From positions 1-39,989 of the forward strand of contig MWCO01000059.1 of the NCBI GenBank assembly GCA_002070115.1: 39,989 bases of DNA, given 5' to 3'. Each line of letters opens with the position of its first letter. Positions within the stretch are counted from its first letter, which is position 1. A program made the translations under genes and the position numbers. The stretch is from Deltaproteobacteria bacterium ADurb.Bin207 (GTDB taxonomy: Bacteria; Myxococcota_A; Polyangia; Polyangiales; Polyangiaceae). Positions 1-9,147 of the stretch are shown piece by piece. The notes beneath the pieces are model-generated. The model saw only the letters and a program-made list of their open reading frames with translations. It ran no database searches and was not told the DNA's origin.

Positions 1-858
1 CCACAGAGCGACGGCACGAGCCGGATCCTGCCTCTCCCACGAGATGGCCACCGCCGCCAACCATTCGCTGGGGTCCGCAAGATAATCCAACGTCGCGGGA
101 TCGATCGCCGAAAGGGCAGAAGCACCTCCAGCCCTTTGTAGCAAGTCCAACACGGCCTCGGTCTGCTCAGGCAAAAGCGCACGGTCCAGGGCAAGGCCCA
201 GCATGGCAAGAACAACGGGGCTATGCTTGGTCAGGGGCTGATTTCTGGCGAGTGTAAGAAGCGAAATGGCTTCGTCGGCGTACTCGGGGCCACGGCTCAT
301 CGCCAAGCAACCGGCCTCGAGCAGCACATGCACGCGCTCGTTGACATTCGAATACAGGTCGAGTCGAGGCACCAGGATGCGATACGTCAAGGTGGCTTCT
401 TGCCTGTTGCCCGCGCGCACCTGCGTCATCGCAAGATCATGCAACGCACCGGGCTCTTCGATGCTTCGCGGATCGAGTTGGCGCGCTTTTCCGAAAGCAG
501 CCAACGCCTGCTGATCATCGCGCATGCGAACATACGCCCGCCCCATCAGGACATGGGGCGCCGCTTTGCCCGGAAATATCTGGTTTGCAAGAGAGGCGGC
601 GTCGCGAGCTGCCTCGGGGGAAGAGTCCAACAACCCATGGGCTCGCCCCAGCAGATCACAATACCGATGCCGTTGCGGCTCCCGTGCATGATCCCAAATG
701 GTCAATGCACCTCGAACCGTCTTTCGACACTCCGCCGGGCGCCCCGATGCTCCCGCCGCCGTGCGCAACCGATCAGACGACGATGTCGTCGGTCCTCGCT
801 CGGACGCAAGAACCACACCCAACACCACCGTTGCACCCGCCAGGAGTGTAGGAACCAT
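1..858 (-). CDS. TPR-repeat protein, C-terminus beyond window edge
   Basis: This open frame reads leftwards and has no stop before the window edge, so only the first 286 residues are visible. The first 20 residues are hydrophobic (MVPTLLAGATVVLGVVLASE), which fits a signal anchor or signal peptide. Residues about 99-132 and 137-170 look like tetratricopeptide helices (LMGRAYVRMRDDQQALAAF, then LDP at the helix end), and more helical repeats follow. TPR proteins are protein-protein scaffolds; no enzymatic motif is visible. The start codon overlaps the stop of the upstream protease gene by one base (TAATG), which implies translational coupling and makes the start convincing. The partner of the scaffold cannot be told from the sequence. 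Confidence 0.8.
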   Translation of the reverse strand, partial: MVPTLLAGATVVLGVVLASERGPTTSSSDRLRTAAGASGRPAECRKTVRGALTIWDHAREPQRHRYCDLLGRAHGLLDSSPEAARDAASLANQIFPGKAAPHVLMGRAYVRMRDDQQALAAFGKARQLDPRSIEEPGALHDLAMTQVRAGNRQEATLTYRILVPRLDLYSNVNERVHVLLEAGCLAMSRGPEYADEAISLLTLARNQPLTKHSPVVLAMLGLALDRALLPEQTEAVLDLLQRAGGASALSAIDPATLDYLADPSEWLAAVAISWERQDPARAVALW

Positions 859-3227
859 TATCGACAATGACTCTTTCGGTTCGATCGCCGCATGAGACTC
901 ATTCCCGCCAAGGCAAGCAAACCCACGAGCCACGACGACTGGGAATGACCTGTCACGGTCCGACAACCACAACCATCGTCGTCGTCGCTCAAGCCGCCCG
1001 ACGAAGGCGTAGGAGGCTTGGCATCCTCCGACTCCTGGGCATCGGTGTTTCCTGCCTCCGTGGGTTCTTGCACATCCTGCTGGGCATCCACCCCCGCATC
1101 CGATTCCGTTTCACCGAGGAAAGTGAACGATAACGCCGTGAAATATCCGTCTTTATCACCCTTGTTGACGAGCATCACATACGCCTTGGAAGCGCCTTGC
1201 GGGATAGCGATCGTCGCGCCCATTCGATAGGAAAGTAGTTTTTCGCAGTCAACGGGATCCGAAGCATTGGTTTTTTGATTCGCCCAATCAAACTCCAGCG
1301 GCTTGTCGAAACTGACGATGAGCGCTGGTTTGAAAGGCGTGCCCGGGTCCAAAGGATTCATTCCCGACGAAGCGATCAATTGGTCGAAAGACGTTTCGAA
1401 CGAGGTTGCATCGTCGGGCAAAGGCACTTCCACCTGGAACGTGCCAGGGGCATAGGGCAGGACATTTCCTGCTTGGAACATATTTTTTCCAGCGGAAATG
1501 AAGGAATTGGCCATGGCCGGGGCCTGCGAGACGATGGGCGATCCATCGAATACGAAGAGGCGTTGGCAGGTGGGAAGCACACCACGCGACGAAAATTGCG
1601 ATGCAAGATCATCCCCTGCGGAAGCGCCGAGAGAGGAAGAACTAACCGCGGTCACGAATAGCTCCGCGAGTTCATGAAAATCGAGGTCCCCGGACGCGGC
1701 CGTGGTAAGCGCCGTGAAAATCGCCTCGTCGAACGCGAACCGGTCGGCATCCGTGGTCAATTTCGAACGCGCCGCCCACAACGCCGCGGAGAAAAACTCC
1801 GAATCAAAATGCACCTCGCCCGTAAGGCTGGCGGGGCAGGTATTGGTGTTGTCCAGATGACGAATGGCATCGTCGCCCGTCTCCTGACTTGCATATTCCC
1901 CCGTGGCGGGATCGCCCGTGATGGCGCTCGAGAAATAGTCTGCCAGCGCTTCGTTCATGGCTCCCGGCGCGGCCGAAGCCCCTTGCTCATCGAGGTGCCA
2001 CCATCCCACGAGCTTGATGGTGGAGCCGACGACCGAATGACCGAATTCGTGATAGACGACATCGCCATCGTAGGCATAATCCACCGTATTGCCCTGACCG
2101 AAAGCAATCGCGCCACCGGTAATCTCCGGCCAAATCATGGACATCAACTGCCCAAATACCGGATCCCAACCGACCGAAAACGCGTTCGAAAACGGTTCGA
2201 GAGGCAGGCTCGTATCCTTCATTTTGTTGAGGTCCATGGTGTCCAGGCCCGCGGGCAGCATGAGGTTGGCAATCAAAAACAGAGGCTTGGACGTGGCTTC
2301 GAGTTCGAAGGCGGGGTCGAATTGCTTGAAGTATTCGTACACTTTCGCCCCATGATAAAAGACCGAAAGCTGTGAGAAAGGATCGCCCCCCGACGTATGA
2401 TCCTCGAGTTTGTATTGCAAAAAGTCTTCGTCGGTTTCGTCCGCCTCCGCGTTTTGCAACAGCTCGCACACGTGAACGTCGAACTTGAATCCGTTGTAAT
2501 CGACCTTGCGAACTTTCTGGGTATCCACACAATTGAACGATACGAGCAGGTCGTTTTGAGGAACGTTGAGTGAGTCACCGATCGGAAGTTCGACTTGAAT
2601 CGTCGACGGAGAAGAGACGGGATTGAATTCGTGTACGTTCGCCAGATTCTTGTACCGAACGAGGTTGAGCTTCGACAGGACTTGTCCGGAGTGAGCGTCG
2701 ACGATGACGACGGGAACGTAAGGGATGGGCAGCAAGGACGGGGGAACGACGGAGTAGGCGAGACGCGCGCCTTGATGTGTCGGCCAGAGGAGCAGGCGTG
2801 TATGCGAAGCAGAAGCGGGCAATCCGCAGGCTTTCGAAGCGGTCTGGGCCGCCGCGGACGGTGTGATGTTCGCCACGGTGGAGTCGGGCAAGCGGGTTTC
2901 GATTTTCGCCGAAGCCAGACGTGCGACACCGTGGATGTCCACCGCGATCGATGCGCCTCGACCATACACGGGGATGCCATCATATTGCTGTTGAAAGCGC
3001 ATCACGCGAAGTCCGCCCACGAAGCGATGCTGGTCGAGAACGAGACGAGCTTTGGATGGTAACCCAGTGTTTTCAATGAGGATTTTTCTGGCCGAGGCGA
3101 CGGGATCTTGCGACGATACGCGCTGATCGGATGGCACATCGATCACGAAACGAGAGGGAGCAGCGCTAACGGAAGCCGCTAGCGATAGAGCCAACGTACT
3201 GGTGAACAGGGCAAGAACACGTCGCAT
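858..3227 (-). CDS. Secreted thermolysin/fungalysin-like zinc metalloprotease with MYXO-CTERM tail
   Basis: The 789-residue product starts with a signal peptide (about residues 1-23, ending SVSAA). Residues about 78-100 (QQQYDGIPVYGRG) match the FTP propeptide region of fungalysin and thermolysin-type proteases. The zinc motif HEFGH lies at 393-397, and the third-ligand motif NEALAD at 425-430 has the spacing expected of gluzincins (M4/M36-like). The C-terminus has DDDD (748-751), GCGC (752-755), a membrane helix and an Arg pair, the layout of a MYXO-CTERM sorting signal. The protein is therefore probably exported, activated by propeptide removal and surface-anchored or released after sorting. 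The open frame extends further upstream over purA, but a GGAGG eight bases before this ATG and the signal peptide fix the start. It is followed by a coupled TPR gene. Confidence 0.9.
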   Translation of the reverse strand: MRRVLALFTSTLALSLAASVSAAPSRFVIDVPSDQRVSSQDPVASARKILIENTGLPSKARLVLDQHRFVGGLRVMRFQQQYDGIPVYGRGASIAVDIHGVARLASAKIETRLPDSTVANITPSAAAQTASKACGLPASASHTRLLLWPTHQGARLAYSVVPPSLLPIPYVPVVIVDAHSGQVLSKLNLVRYKNLANVHEFNPVSSPSTIQVELPIGDSLNVPQNDLLVSFNCVDTQKVRKVDYNGFKFDVHVCELLQNAEADETDEDFLQYKLEDHTSGGDPFSQLSVFYHGAKVYEYFKQFDPAFELEATSKPLFLIANLMLPAGLDTMDLNKMKDTSLPLEPFSNAFSVGWDPVFGQLMSMIWPEITGGAIAFGQGNTVDYAYDGDVVYHEFGHSVVGSTIKLVGWWHLDEQGASAAPGAMNEALADYFSSAITGDPATGEYASQETGDDAIRHLDNTNTCPASLTGEVHFDSEFFSAALWAARSKLTTDADRFAFDEAIFTALTTAASGDLDFHELAELFVTAVSSSSLGASAGDDLASQFSSRGVLPTCQRLFVFDGSPIVSQAPAMANSFISAGKNMFQAGNVLPYAPGTFQVEVPLPDDATSFETSFDQLIASSGMNPLDPGTPFKPALIVSFDKPLEFDWANQKTNASDPVDCEKLLSYRMGATIAIPQGASKAYVMLVNKGDKDGYFTALSFTFLGETESDAGVDAQQDVQEPTEAGNTDAQESEDAKPPTPSSGGLSDDDDGCGCRTVTGHSQSSWLVGLLALAGMSLMRRSNRKSHCR

Positions 3228-3235
3228 GGCATATA

Positions 3236-3240
3236 CCTCC
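3236..3240 (-). promoter_or_regulatory. Ribosome binding site of the metalloprotease
   Basis: GGAGG on the minus strand, eight bases before the ATG at 3227. It decides between this start and the much longer open frame that runs antiparallel-free into purA on the same strand. Confidence 0.7.
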
Positions 3241-3336
3241 GAGATCGATGGCATTCGGCAGACCTTGCAGAGTGTAGGAAGTGCAAGCTCGACGTGCAAC
3301 CGGTGTGAAATGGCAGTGAGCTTGGATTCGGGGCGG

Positions 3337-4635
3337 CTACCGTGACGAGAAGGGGGAGTTGCGAACGATGATGGCATCCCGTCCCGGGCCGATGGACACG
3401 AGGTCACAGGGCACACCGCAAGCCGATTCGATGAAGTGCAGGTACTGGCGCGCGGCGTCGGGCAGGTCCTCGAAGGCACGGATTTGGTCCAGGGGCTCGT
3501 CCCATCCGGGCAGAGTTTCATAAACCGGAGTGACGCCTTGCAGGTGGTCGAACCGATCGACGGGAAGAACGGAGGTTCTTCCTTCAGGGGTGTCGTAAGC
3601 GACACAGACCCGCAGCGGGTTCAGGCCCGTGAGCACGTCGAGTTTGGTGATCACGAGGGAATCGAGGCTATTGACGCGCACGGCATAGCGCAGGGCAGGC
3701 AAGTCGAGCCAACCGGTACGACGGGGGCGGCCGGTCACCGAACCAAATTCACCGCCAACCTGCTGAAGGTGGGTCGCGGTATCATCGAAAAGCTCGGTGG
3801 GAAACGGTCCGCTTCCCACGCGGGTCACATAGGCTTTGGCAGCACCAATCACACGGGATATGACGCGAGGACCAATTCCGGAACCCGTACAAACACCTCC
3901 GGCCGTGGCCGATGAGGATGTCACATACGGGTAGGTACCGTGGTCTATGTCCAGCAGGGTTCCCTGGGCACCTTCGAATAAGATTGTTTTTCCTTGTCGA
4001 AGGCTGTCTTCGAGCAGAGCCGACGTATCGGCGAGAAAAGGCACGATCCGCTCCGCGAGGGGAACCAGATCCGCAACGAGATCCCGCACGTCGGGCAACG
4101 GCTCTTTTCGACTTTGAAAATAAGGAGCCCATGTTTCCAAAGCCGCTTCGATCCGTTCTTGCGCGCGATCGAGATCGCGCAAAATCGCCATGGGAAGACC
4201 GCGCCGGGCCACCTTATCCTCATAAGCAGGACCAATGCCCCGTTTCGTGGTGCCAATGATCTGATCTTTGGAATCGCCTCGTTCGCGCAGCACATCCGCT
4301 GCCAGATGATAAGGAAGGATGAGGTGCGCGCGATAAGAAATGAAAAGCCGTCCGGATACGGATACACCACGCCTGGACAATTCATCGATCTCGTCGACCA
4401 GCCGTTTGGGGTCAATGACCATGCCAGGACCCATCAGACAGGTCTTGTCGGGCCGTAGAATTCCACTAGGGATAAGACGAACGACCGTTTTTTGGCCGTC
4501 GACCACGAGGGTATGTCCGGCGTTGGGTCCGCCCGCGAACCGAGCCACGACATCCGCGAACTCCGCCAGATAATCGATGATTTTTCCTTTTCCTTCATCG
4601 CCCCATTGGGCACCTACGACGACGACAGCGGACAT
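3337..4635 (-). CDS. purA: Adenylosuccinate synthetase
   Basis: At 432 residues this is the usual length for PurA, which joins IMP and aspartate with GTP to form adenylosuccinate, the first committed step from IMP to AMP in the cytoplasm. The GTP/IMP loop GAQWGDEGKGK is at residues 8-18, with the catalytic Asp13, and His41 lies in GGPNAGHT, the same positions as in the E. coli enzyme. GIGPAYEDKVARRG and the C-terminal SIGPGRD element are also present. AGGAG lies seven bases before the ATG. It follows the SUMF-fold lipoprotein gene by 33 bases and precedes the protease by 109 bases on the same strand, so it may be co-transcribed, although no functional link with these envelope genes is apparent. 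Confidence 0.98.
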   Translation of the reverse strand: MSAVVVVGAQWGDEGKGKIIDYLAEFADVVARFAGGPNAGHTLVVDGQKTVVRLIPSGILRPDKTCLMGPGMVIDPKRLVDEIDELSRRGVSVSGRLFISYRAHLILPYHLAADVLRERGDSKDQIIGTTKRGIGPAYEDKVARRGLPMAILRDLDRAQERIEAALETWAPYFQSRKEPLPDVRDLVADLVPLAERIVPFLADTSALLEDSLRQGKTILFEGAQGTLLDIDHGTYPYVTSSSATAGGVCTGSGIGPRVISRVIGAAKAYVTRVGSGPFPTELFDDTATHLQQVGGEFGSVTGRPRRTGWLDLPALRYAVRVNSLDSLVITKLDVLTGLNPLRVCVAYDTPEGRTSVLPVDRFDHLQGVTPVYETLPGWDEPLDQIRAFEDLPDAARQYLHFIESACGVPCDLVSIGPGRDAIIVRNSPFSSR

Positions 4636-4668
4636 GGGACATCTCCTGGATGAAGCGAATACGACCCA

Positions 4669-5685
4669 TCAACGCCTGGACCGTTGGGGTTCGACCTTGC
4701 GTTGGGAAGGACCTGGTGGATGGATGGGCACGGGAATCGGAGCCTTGTCTTGCGGCGCAACCTCGGGTGGCAAAGAGGAACCCGGAGGCACGAAGGCCGA
4801 TGCACCGTTGGGTTCCTTACAACATCGAAACGCGATGAAGTAGTACGTGAATTCCGGAGGGTGACTCGTGGTCATCGGGCGACAAGCGTTACGGACATGC
4901 CCCCAGGCGCCGCCCTTCAGCCCCGCCCAGCGCGACTTATGCCCGTCACGCTCCGCCCGCGTCACCCACTCATCGAAGTTGCCCGTCAAGTCGTATACAC
5001 CATATCCGGATACACAACCGGGCATGGAGCCGGAAGGCACGCTTTGGTCCAGACGCGACAACTCACGCAGGGCCACGTCTCGATCGTTGGAATAGGCCGC
5101 GGAAAGACGGGGCTCGATCCACAGGTTGTCGATGTTGCACATGGTATTGTCACGCTTCCAACCATAGGGAAAGGGCGTTTCGTCGGGACCTTCGCAAGCG
5201 GCCACCCATTCCCAATCCCAACAAGTCCTTTTTCCAAGGCTTCGGCACGTGGCCTGGGCATCGTACCACGACACCATCCATGGAGGATGACCCCCCTGCC
5301 GATTGGGGTACTCGTACTTGTCGATGCAAAAGGACAAGGGAACCCGCTCGGTCTTACATCGCGTGGAGCCGGGCTCGAAATGATGACATAGGGTGAGACG
5401 ATTGGGTTTGTTGTATTCGGTCACGAGGCATTTTCTATCCACATCCGGACAGAATTCGTGCTCGATATGAACCATGTCCGAAGGGCAAGGGGGCTCGGCT
5501 TCGACCGGTTCGAGCGGCTCTGCAACGCCAGAATCCACGGACTCCGGATGCAAGGTCGCCGTGGGCGCGGAACTATCCCGCACCCCCTTTGGCTCCTCCG
5601 CCACCGTCGCCACGGAAACAGGCCCACCACACGCGGTTGTGACCCCCACCACCATGACGCAACGCGGTATCCGATACCATTTCAT
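4669..5685 (-). CDS. Cys-rich SUMF-fold (formylglycine-generating-enzyme-like) lipoprotein
   Basis: The 338-residue product begins with a short hydrophobic stretch ending in a weak lipobox (TTAC, Cys19) and an acidic Pro-rich linker. From about residue 100 on it has the SUMF1/FGE-type fold: FCIDKYEYPN, PWMVSWYDAQATC, GKRTCWDWEWVAAC, GVYDLTGNFDEW, LKGGAWG and FIAFRCC. More than ten cysteines are scattered through this domain, suggesting a disulphide-stabilised extracytoplasmic protein. The usual C-terminal catalytic Cys arrangement of true FGE is not evident, so a binding or structural role is more likely than sulfatase activation. The C-terminus is Pro-rich and basic. The open frame extends 51 codons upstream, but the signal sequence supports the start at 5685. 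It is divergent from a sigma factor gene. Confidence 0.8.
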   Translation of the reverse strand: MKWYRIPRCVMVVGVTTACGGPVSVATVAEEPKGVRDSSAPTATLHPESVDSGVAEPLEPVEAEPPCPSDMVHIEHEFCPDVDRKCLVTEYNKPNRLTLCHHFEPGSTRCKTERVPLSFCIDKYEYPNRQGGHPPWMVSWYDAQATCRSLGKRTCWDWEWVAACEGPDETPFPYGWKRDNTMCNIDNLWIEPRLSAAYSNDRDVALRELSRLDQSVPSGSMPGCVSGYGVYDLTGNFDEWVTRAERDGHKSRWAGLKGGAWGHVRNACRPMTTSHPPEFTYYFIAFRCCKEPNGASAFVPPGSSLPPEVAPQDKAPIPVPIHPPGPSQRKVEPQRSRR

Positions 5686-5892
5686 GGCGCGACTTTCATC
5701 CCCACCCGGCAATTCGTGAAAAGGAAAAAGAACGTTACCACGAGGCACGATGGTTGGTGTTGCTCCGATACCATCGTCGCCTCTCATCTCCCAGGAATTC
5801 AGAAATAGCAAGGGAAACCAGTGGTTACTCATCGGCACCGAGATTGCAATCTCCCCTGCGTCACGACGGCCCCAAGCCGCATGGAGACAAGC

Positions 5893-6474
5893 ATGGTTAC
5901 CCTTCCTGATTCTTCAGTCATTACCAACGCCCAATCCGGGGATACCAAGGCCCTGGAAGAGCTTGCCAAACGCATTCGCCCCCACGTGGAACGACAACTC
6001 ACCCGTTATCCCGTTTCCGAAGAAGACCGACAAGACTTGTTGCAAAGCACGTTGATGCAGGTCATTCGCAAAATATCTTCTTTTCGTGGTGATTCGAGTT
6101 TTTCCACCTGGCTGTTTCGCGTCACCGCCAACGAAGCCCTCATGATGATGCGCTCCCATCGTCGGCATCGGGCACGCCTTGTCGAAGGTCTCGATATGGA
6201 AGACCTCGGCGCACTCGTCGAAGCCCAGGCCGCCAACCACGGCACCCACGTCGCCACAAGCGAGCGAGACGCCCGCGTGAGAGAAGCGCTCGAAGACTTG
6301 CCTGAATCGTATCGGACCGTGGTGGTCGCTCATTACCATCAAGACCTCGGTCTTCAGGAAATCGCAGACCGATTCAGGATATCCGAATCAGCCGTTCGTT
6401 CACGCTTGCATCGCGCACGTTCTCGCCTGCGCGAGGTGCTCGCCGCAGACTCGTCCGCAAACATCGCCGCCTGA
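5893..6474 (+). CDS. RNA polymerase sigma factor, ECF/sigma-70 family
   Basis: The 193-residue protein has region 2 (about residues 15-85: LLQSTLMQVIRKISSFRG, STWLFRVTANEALMMMR) and region 4 (about 130-180: LEDLPESYRTVVVAHYH, LQEIADRFRISESAVRSRLH), with no region 1 or 3, the layout of ECF sigma factors. It would direct core RNA polymerase to a dedicated set of promoters. ATGs in the same frame occur at 5821, 5881 and 5893; only the last has a Shine-Dalgarno sequence (GGAG at 5883-5886). No anti-sigma factor gene is adjacent, so its signal is unknown. The divergent SUMF-fold lipoprotein gene shares the upstream region and could be a target, which is inference only. Confidence 0.9.
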   Translation: MVTLPDSSVITNAQSGDTKALEELAKRIRPHVERQLTRYPVSEEDRQDLLQSTLMQVIRKISSFRGDSSFSTWLFRVTANEALMMMRSHRRHRARLVEGLDMEDLGALVEAQAANHGTHVATSERDARVREALEDLPESYRTVVVAHYHQDLGLQEIADRFRISESAVRSRLHRARSRLREVLAADSSANIAA

Positions 6475-6570
6475 TCACGCCTTCCTTCCCCTATCCCACC
6501 TGCACCCCTCCGCCTCCGCAGCCAAGTTGCCCTTGGATAATTCAGCCGTTCGTGCGAGTATGTCTCACAC

Positions 6571-7266
6571 ATGCTCGCACCCCGCGTCATTGTTTTCGAC
6601 CTGGACGGCACACTCCTCGATACCAGTCCCGACCTCGCATTGTCCTGCAATCATGCCCTCGAGGTGTACGGTCGTACCCCTCTGCCCGTAGAGGAAATCC
6701 AACGCTACATCGGCGATGGCGCACGACGACTCATGTCGCGTGCGGCACGAATGAAAGACGATGACCCCAACCTCGATGGCCTGGTCGAAGAATTCATCCG
6801 TCACTACCAGCAATATCCCGTCCAACGAACCACGTGGATGCCCTACGCCACGCATGTTCTCGAAGAATTGAGCGAGATGCTGCTTGCCATTTGCACGAAT
6901 AAGCCTCGGTCGATCACCGACGCCATTCTGGATACCCTTCACGCCAGCGAACGCTTCGCCCTCGTCGTCGGCGGCGGAGATCTGGAAAGAAACAAACCTT
7001 CTCCCGATCCCTTACGATTCATCGCCAAACAATTGCGCGTCGACCCCAAGGAATTGGTGATGGTCGGCGATGGCCCGCAAGATGTTTTGGCAGGAAAAAG
7101 TGTTGGCGCAAGAACCATCGCCGTCGCCGCTGGCTATACGTCCGAAACCTTCCTTCGAGAATTGCACCCCGATATGTTGCTCGACGACCTGCGAACCCTT
7201 CCCGACATCATCCAACGTTGGCGAGAGGCAACCGTTCGCGTGGGCCGGTCCCATGCTTCCTACTAG
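6571..7266 (+). CDS. gph: HAD-superfamily phosphatase, phosphoglycolate phosphatase-like
   Basis: The 231-residue protein has the HAD motif I nucleophile DLDGT (Asp10, Asp12), a helical cap that begins with the SPDLALSCNHAL/YIGDGARRL pattern typical of phosphoglycolate phosphatases, motif II around LAICTNKP, the Lys in KPSPDPL and the terminal GDGPQDVLAGKSVG motif. Gph removes phosphate from 2-phosphoglycolate formed during DNA repair or oxygenase reactions; related HAD enzymes with other substrates (for example PpaX-like) cannot be excluded. No clear Shine-Dalgarno precedes the ATG. It lies 96 bases after the sigma factor gene on the same strand and converges on the asparaginase gene. Confidence 0.85.
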   Translation: MLAPRVIVFDLDGTLLDTSPDLALSCNHALEVYGRTPLPVEEIQRYIGDGARRLMSRAARMKDDDPNLDGLVEEFIRHYQQYPVQRTTWMPYATHVLEELSEMLLAICTNKPRSITDAILDTLHASERFALVVGGGDLERNKPSPDPLRFIAKQLRVDPKELVMVGDGPQDVLAGKSVGARTIAVAAGYTSETFLRELHPDMLLDDLRTLPDIIQRWREATVRVGRSHASY

Positions 7267-7297
7267 ACCCTAGTGGCCACTCATGGCCTGCCGTCGC

Positions 7298-8323
7298 TCA
7301 CGTATAGGGAAAGTCCACGCTCATTTCCCCGAGCAAAGCACGACGAAAACCATTGAGAATGAAGGCGCGACGACGCGTATCCGGGGCTCGCCCCAACAGA
7401 ATCATCAGCTTGGTAATCGCGGCCTCGACCGTCATATCTCCTCCGGATATCGCTCCGGCTTGAAGCGCCGCGGCCGAGCCCGCGTAGCGTCCGAGATCGA
7501 CTCCGCCGCGCGGGCATTGGCTGACGATGACGACGGGTACATCTTGTTCGGAAGCGCGTGCAAGGGAAGGAATCAGCGAACCGTGGGCCACCGGAACATT
7601 GCCCACACCAAACGCCTCGAGCACGAACCCATGAACCCCCGCTTTCAACGCATCGTCAATCAGCGAGGGATCCAACCCCGGAAACACGCGAAGGCATAAC
7701 ACACGCGGATCGATCCGATCATCGAACGCGCCAGCGGCACGAGCCGCCAACACATGCGATCCAATCTTCACACCCAATCCCAACGTCACGAGCGGCTGGC
7801 ACAACGGACTATCGAAAGCATCCAATCCCCACGCATCGGTTTTCGTGCTTCGACACCCCCGCAAAAACTTGTGCCCAAACGCGATGCCCACCTCCGCCAC
7901 CGGTAACGTCGCAATGTGAAACGCATCGATCAAATTCGATCTCGCATCGGTGCGAAAATCGAAAAGCGGACGCTGCGCGCCCGTCAACACCACCGGACGA
8001 TCGAGGCCCGGCAGCAAAAACGCAAGAGCACTCGCCGTAAACGCCATCGTATCGGTGCCCGTGATCACCACGATGCCATCGTATTCATCCAAGGACTCGT
8101 GGATGCATTGCGCAATCTCCACCCAATGGCTCGGCTGCATGTCCCCAGAATCGAGGTTGAACAAGATGCGCGTGTCGATCGATGCTATCGATCGCAGAAC
8201 CGGAAGCTCCGCAAGCAAATCCCGCGCATAAACGTCAGGCTGCAAAATCCGATCGTCGTCACCGGGACGCATCATCAGCGTTCCACCGGTGTGGATCATC
8301 AAAACGTGGGGTAGTTTGCTCAT
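7298..8323 (-). CDS. ansA: L-asparaginase, type I (cytoplasmic)
   Basis: The 341-residue product hydrolyses L-asparagine to aspartate and ammonia. The first threonine motif MIHTGGT (Thr12) and the second motif TGTDTM (residues 88-93) are both present, as is the substrate-binding DSGD (58-61). The Lys-containing region of the catalytic triad is represented near LTGAQRPLFDFRTDARSNL. There is no signal peptide, consistent with the type I cytoplasmic enzyme. Its ATG overlaps the stop of the upstream HAD phosphatase gene by four bases (ATGA), which suggests coupled translation. It is the last gene of a leftward tmcA-HAD-asparaginase run and converges with the gph-like gene 31 bases away. Confidence 0.95.
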   Translation of the reverse strand: MSKLPHVLMIHTGGTLMMRPGDDDRILQPDVYARDLLAELPVLRSIASIDTRILFNLDSGDMQPSHWVEIAQCIHESLDEYDGIVVITGTDTMAFTASALAFLLPGLDRPVVLTGAQRPLFDFRTDARSNLIDAFHIATLPVAEVGIAFGHKFLRGCRSTKTDAWGLDAFDSPLCQPLVTLGLGVKIGSHVLAARAAGAFDDRIDPRVLCLRVFPGLDPSLIDDALKAGVHGFVLEAFGVGNVPVAHGSLIPSLARASEQDVPVVIVSQCPRGGVDLGRYAGSAAALQAGAISGGDMTVEAAITKLMILLGRAPDTRRRAFILNGFRRALLGEMSVDFPYT

Positions 8324-9036
8324 GATAGGATCAACGGATGCTCAGGTCCGGGGAATAGATCGAGTAAACGACGCAATTGTCCGCGGGGCAAGACGTGTCG
8401 CACAACGTCTTTCAAAGCATCATCTTTCGGGTCATAGGCGATGGGACAACCCGCGAGCGCCAACGCTTCGAGGTCATTGGTATGATCACCCACAAACGCG
8501 ATTGCCGACGTTGGGACCTGGGTTTGTCGAGAAACCAAACGCAACGCTTCCGCCTTGCCCGCCATGTCATACGCCGTGGCCGTCCAGCCCTCGATGGCCC
8601 CCGAATCGTCGAAGCGAATGCGGTTCGTAAACACATGCCGAAATGGATGCTCGGGAAATAACGTTTCGAGAACGATGTCCAGGGTGCCCGATACCACCAC
8701 CACCATGTAGCCGCGTCGCTTCAGCTCCGTGGTGACCTGCCGCGCATCGGCCACAAGACGCAGTTCTTTGCGAATCACCTCGATGATTCGATCCCGGGTG
8801 GCGCCTTGCCGTTGCCATCCCGCGATATCCAGGTCAACCCATTGGGCATAGGTGATCGCTCCCGACTTAAATGCTTGATATCGTTGAACATTTATGTCCG
8901 CCGAACCACCGTACCTCCGATTGAGTAGCTGCCAGATGACCAAGCCTCGATCATGCTCCACCAACGTCCCATCGACATCGAAAGCCACGATGCGAACCTC
9001 GTTTTCCGGACTCGAGGCATGAGCAACGACCGACAT
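8320..9036 (-). CDS. HAD-IB family phosphatase, SerB-like
   Basis: The protein of about 238 residues carries the HAD motifs: FDVDGT (Asp20, Asp22), VVVVSGTLD (motif II), a Lys in AGKAEAL and GDHTNDLEAL (motif IV). The small cap and motif spacing resemble phosphoserine phosphatase SerB and related HAD-IB enzymes; the true substrate (phosphoserine, histidinol phosphate, a phospholipid head group or other) cannot be read from the sequence. The frame is also open to an ATG at 9123, 24 bases after tmcA, but neither start has a strong ribosome site and the extra 29 residues look non-homologous. The gene sits between tmcA and the asparaginase gene and overlaps the latter by four bases. Confidence 0.85.
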   Translation of the reverse strand: MSVVAHASSPENEVRIVAFDVDGTLVEHDRGLVIWQLLNRRYGGSADINVQRYQAFKSGAITYAQWVDLDIAGWQRQGATRDRIIEVIRKELRLVADARQVTTELKRRGYMVVVVSGTLDIVLETLFPEHPFRHVFTNRIRFDDSGAIEGWTATAYDMAGKAEALRLVSRQTQVPTSAIAFVGDHTNDLEALALAGCPIAYDPKDDALKDVVRHVLPRGQLRRLLDLFPGPEHPLILS

Positions 9037-9147
9037 GGGCTTTGGCTTAGTACATCTTGCCGTAAGTTGGTATCGGGTCGGGTTGTCGACCCTTCTCCCA
9101 CCTATGAGCCACGGCTCACGCATACTGTCCGCAGCCGTGCCCCTGCG

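Noticed and set aside
223..870. Plus-strand frame of 215 codons
   Set aside because: It lies antiparallel to the TPR gene, whose minus-strand frame shows real repeat motifs and a TAATG overlap; the plus frame has no domain.
3228..3605. N-terminal extension of the metalloprotease
   Set aside because: It runs over the end of purA and reads as low-complexity sequence. The signal peptide and GGAGG at 3236 fix the start at 3227.
7272..7281. AGTGGCCACT palindrome between convergent genes as a terminator
   Set aside because: The stem is only five base pairs with no T-run after it on either strand.
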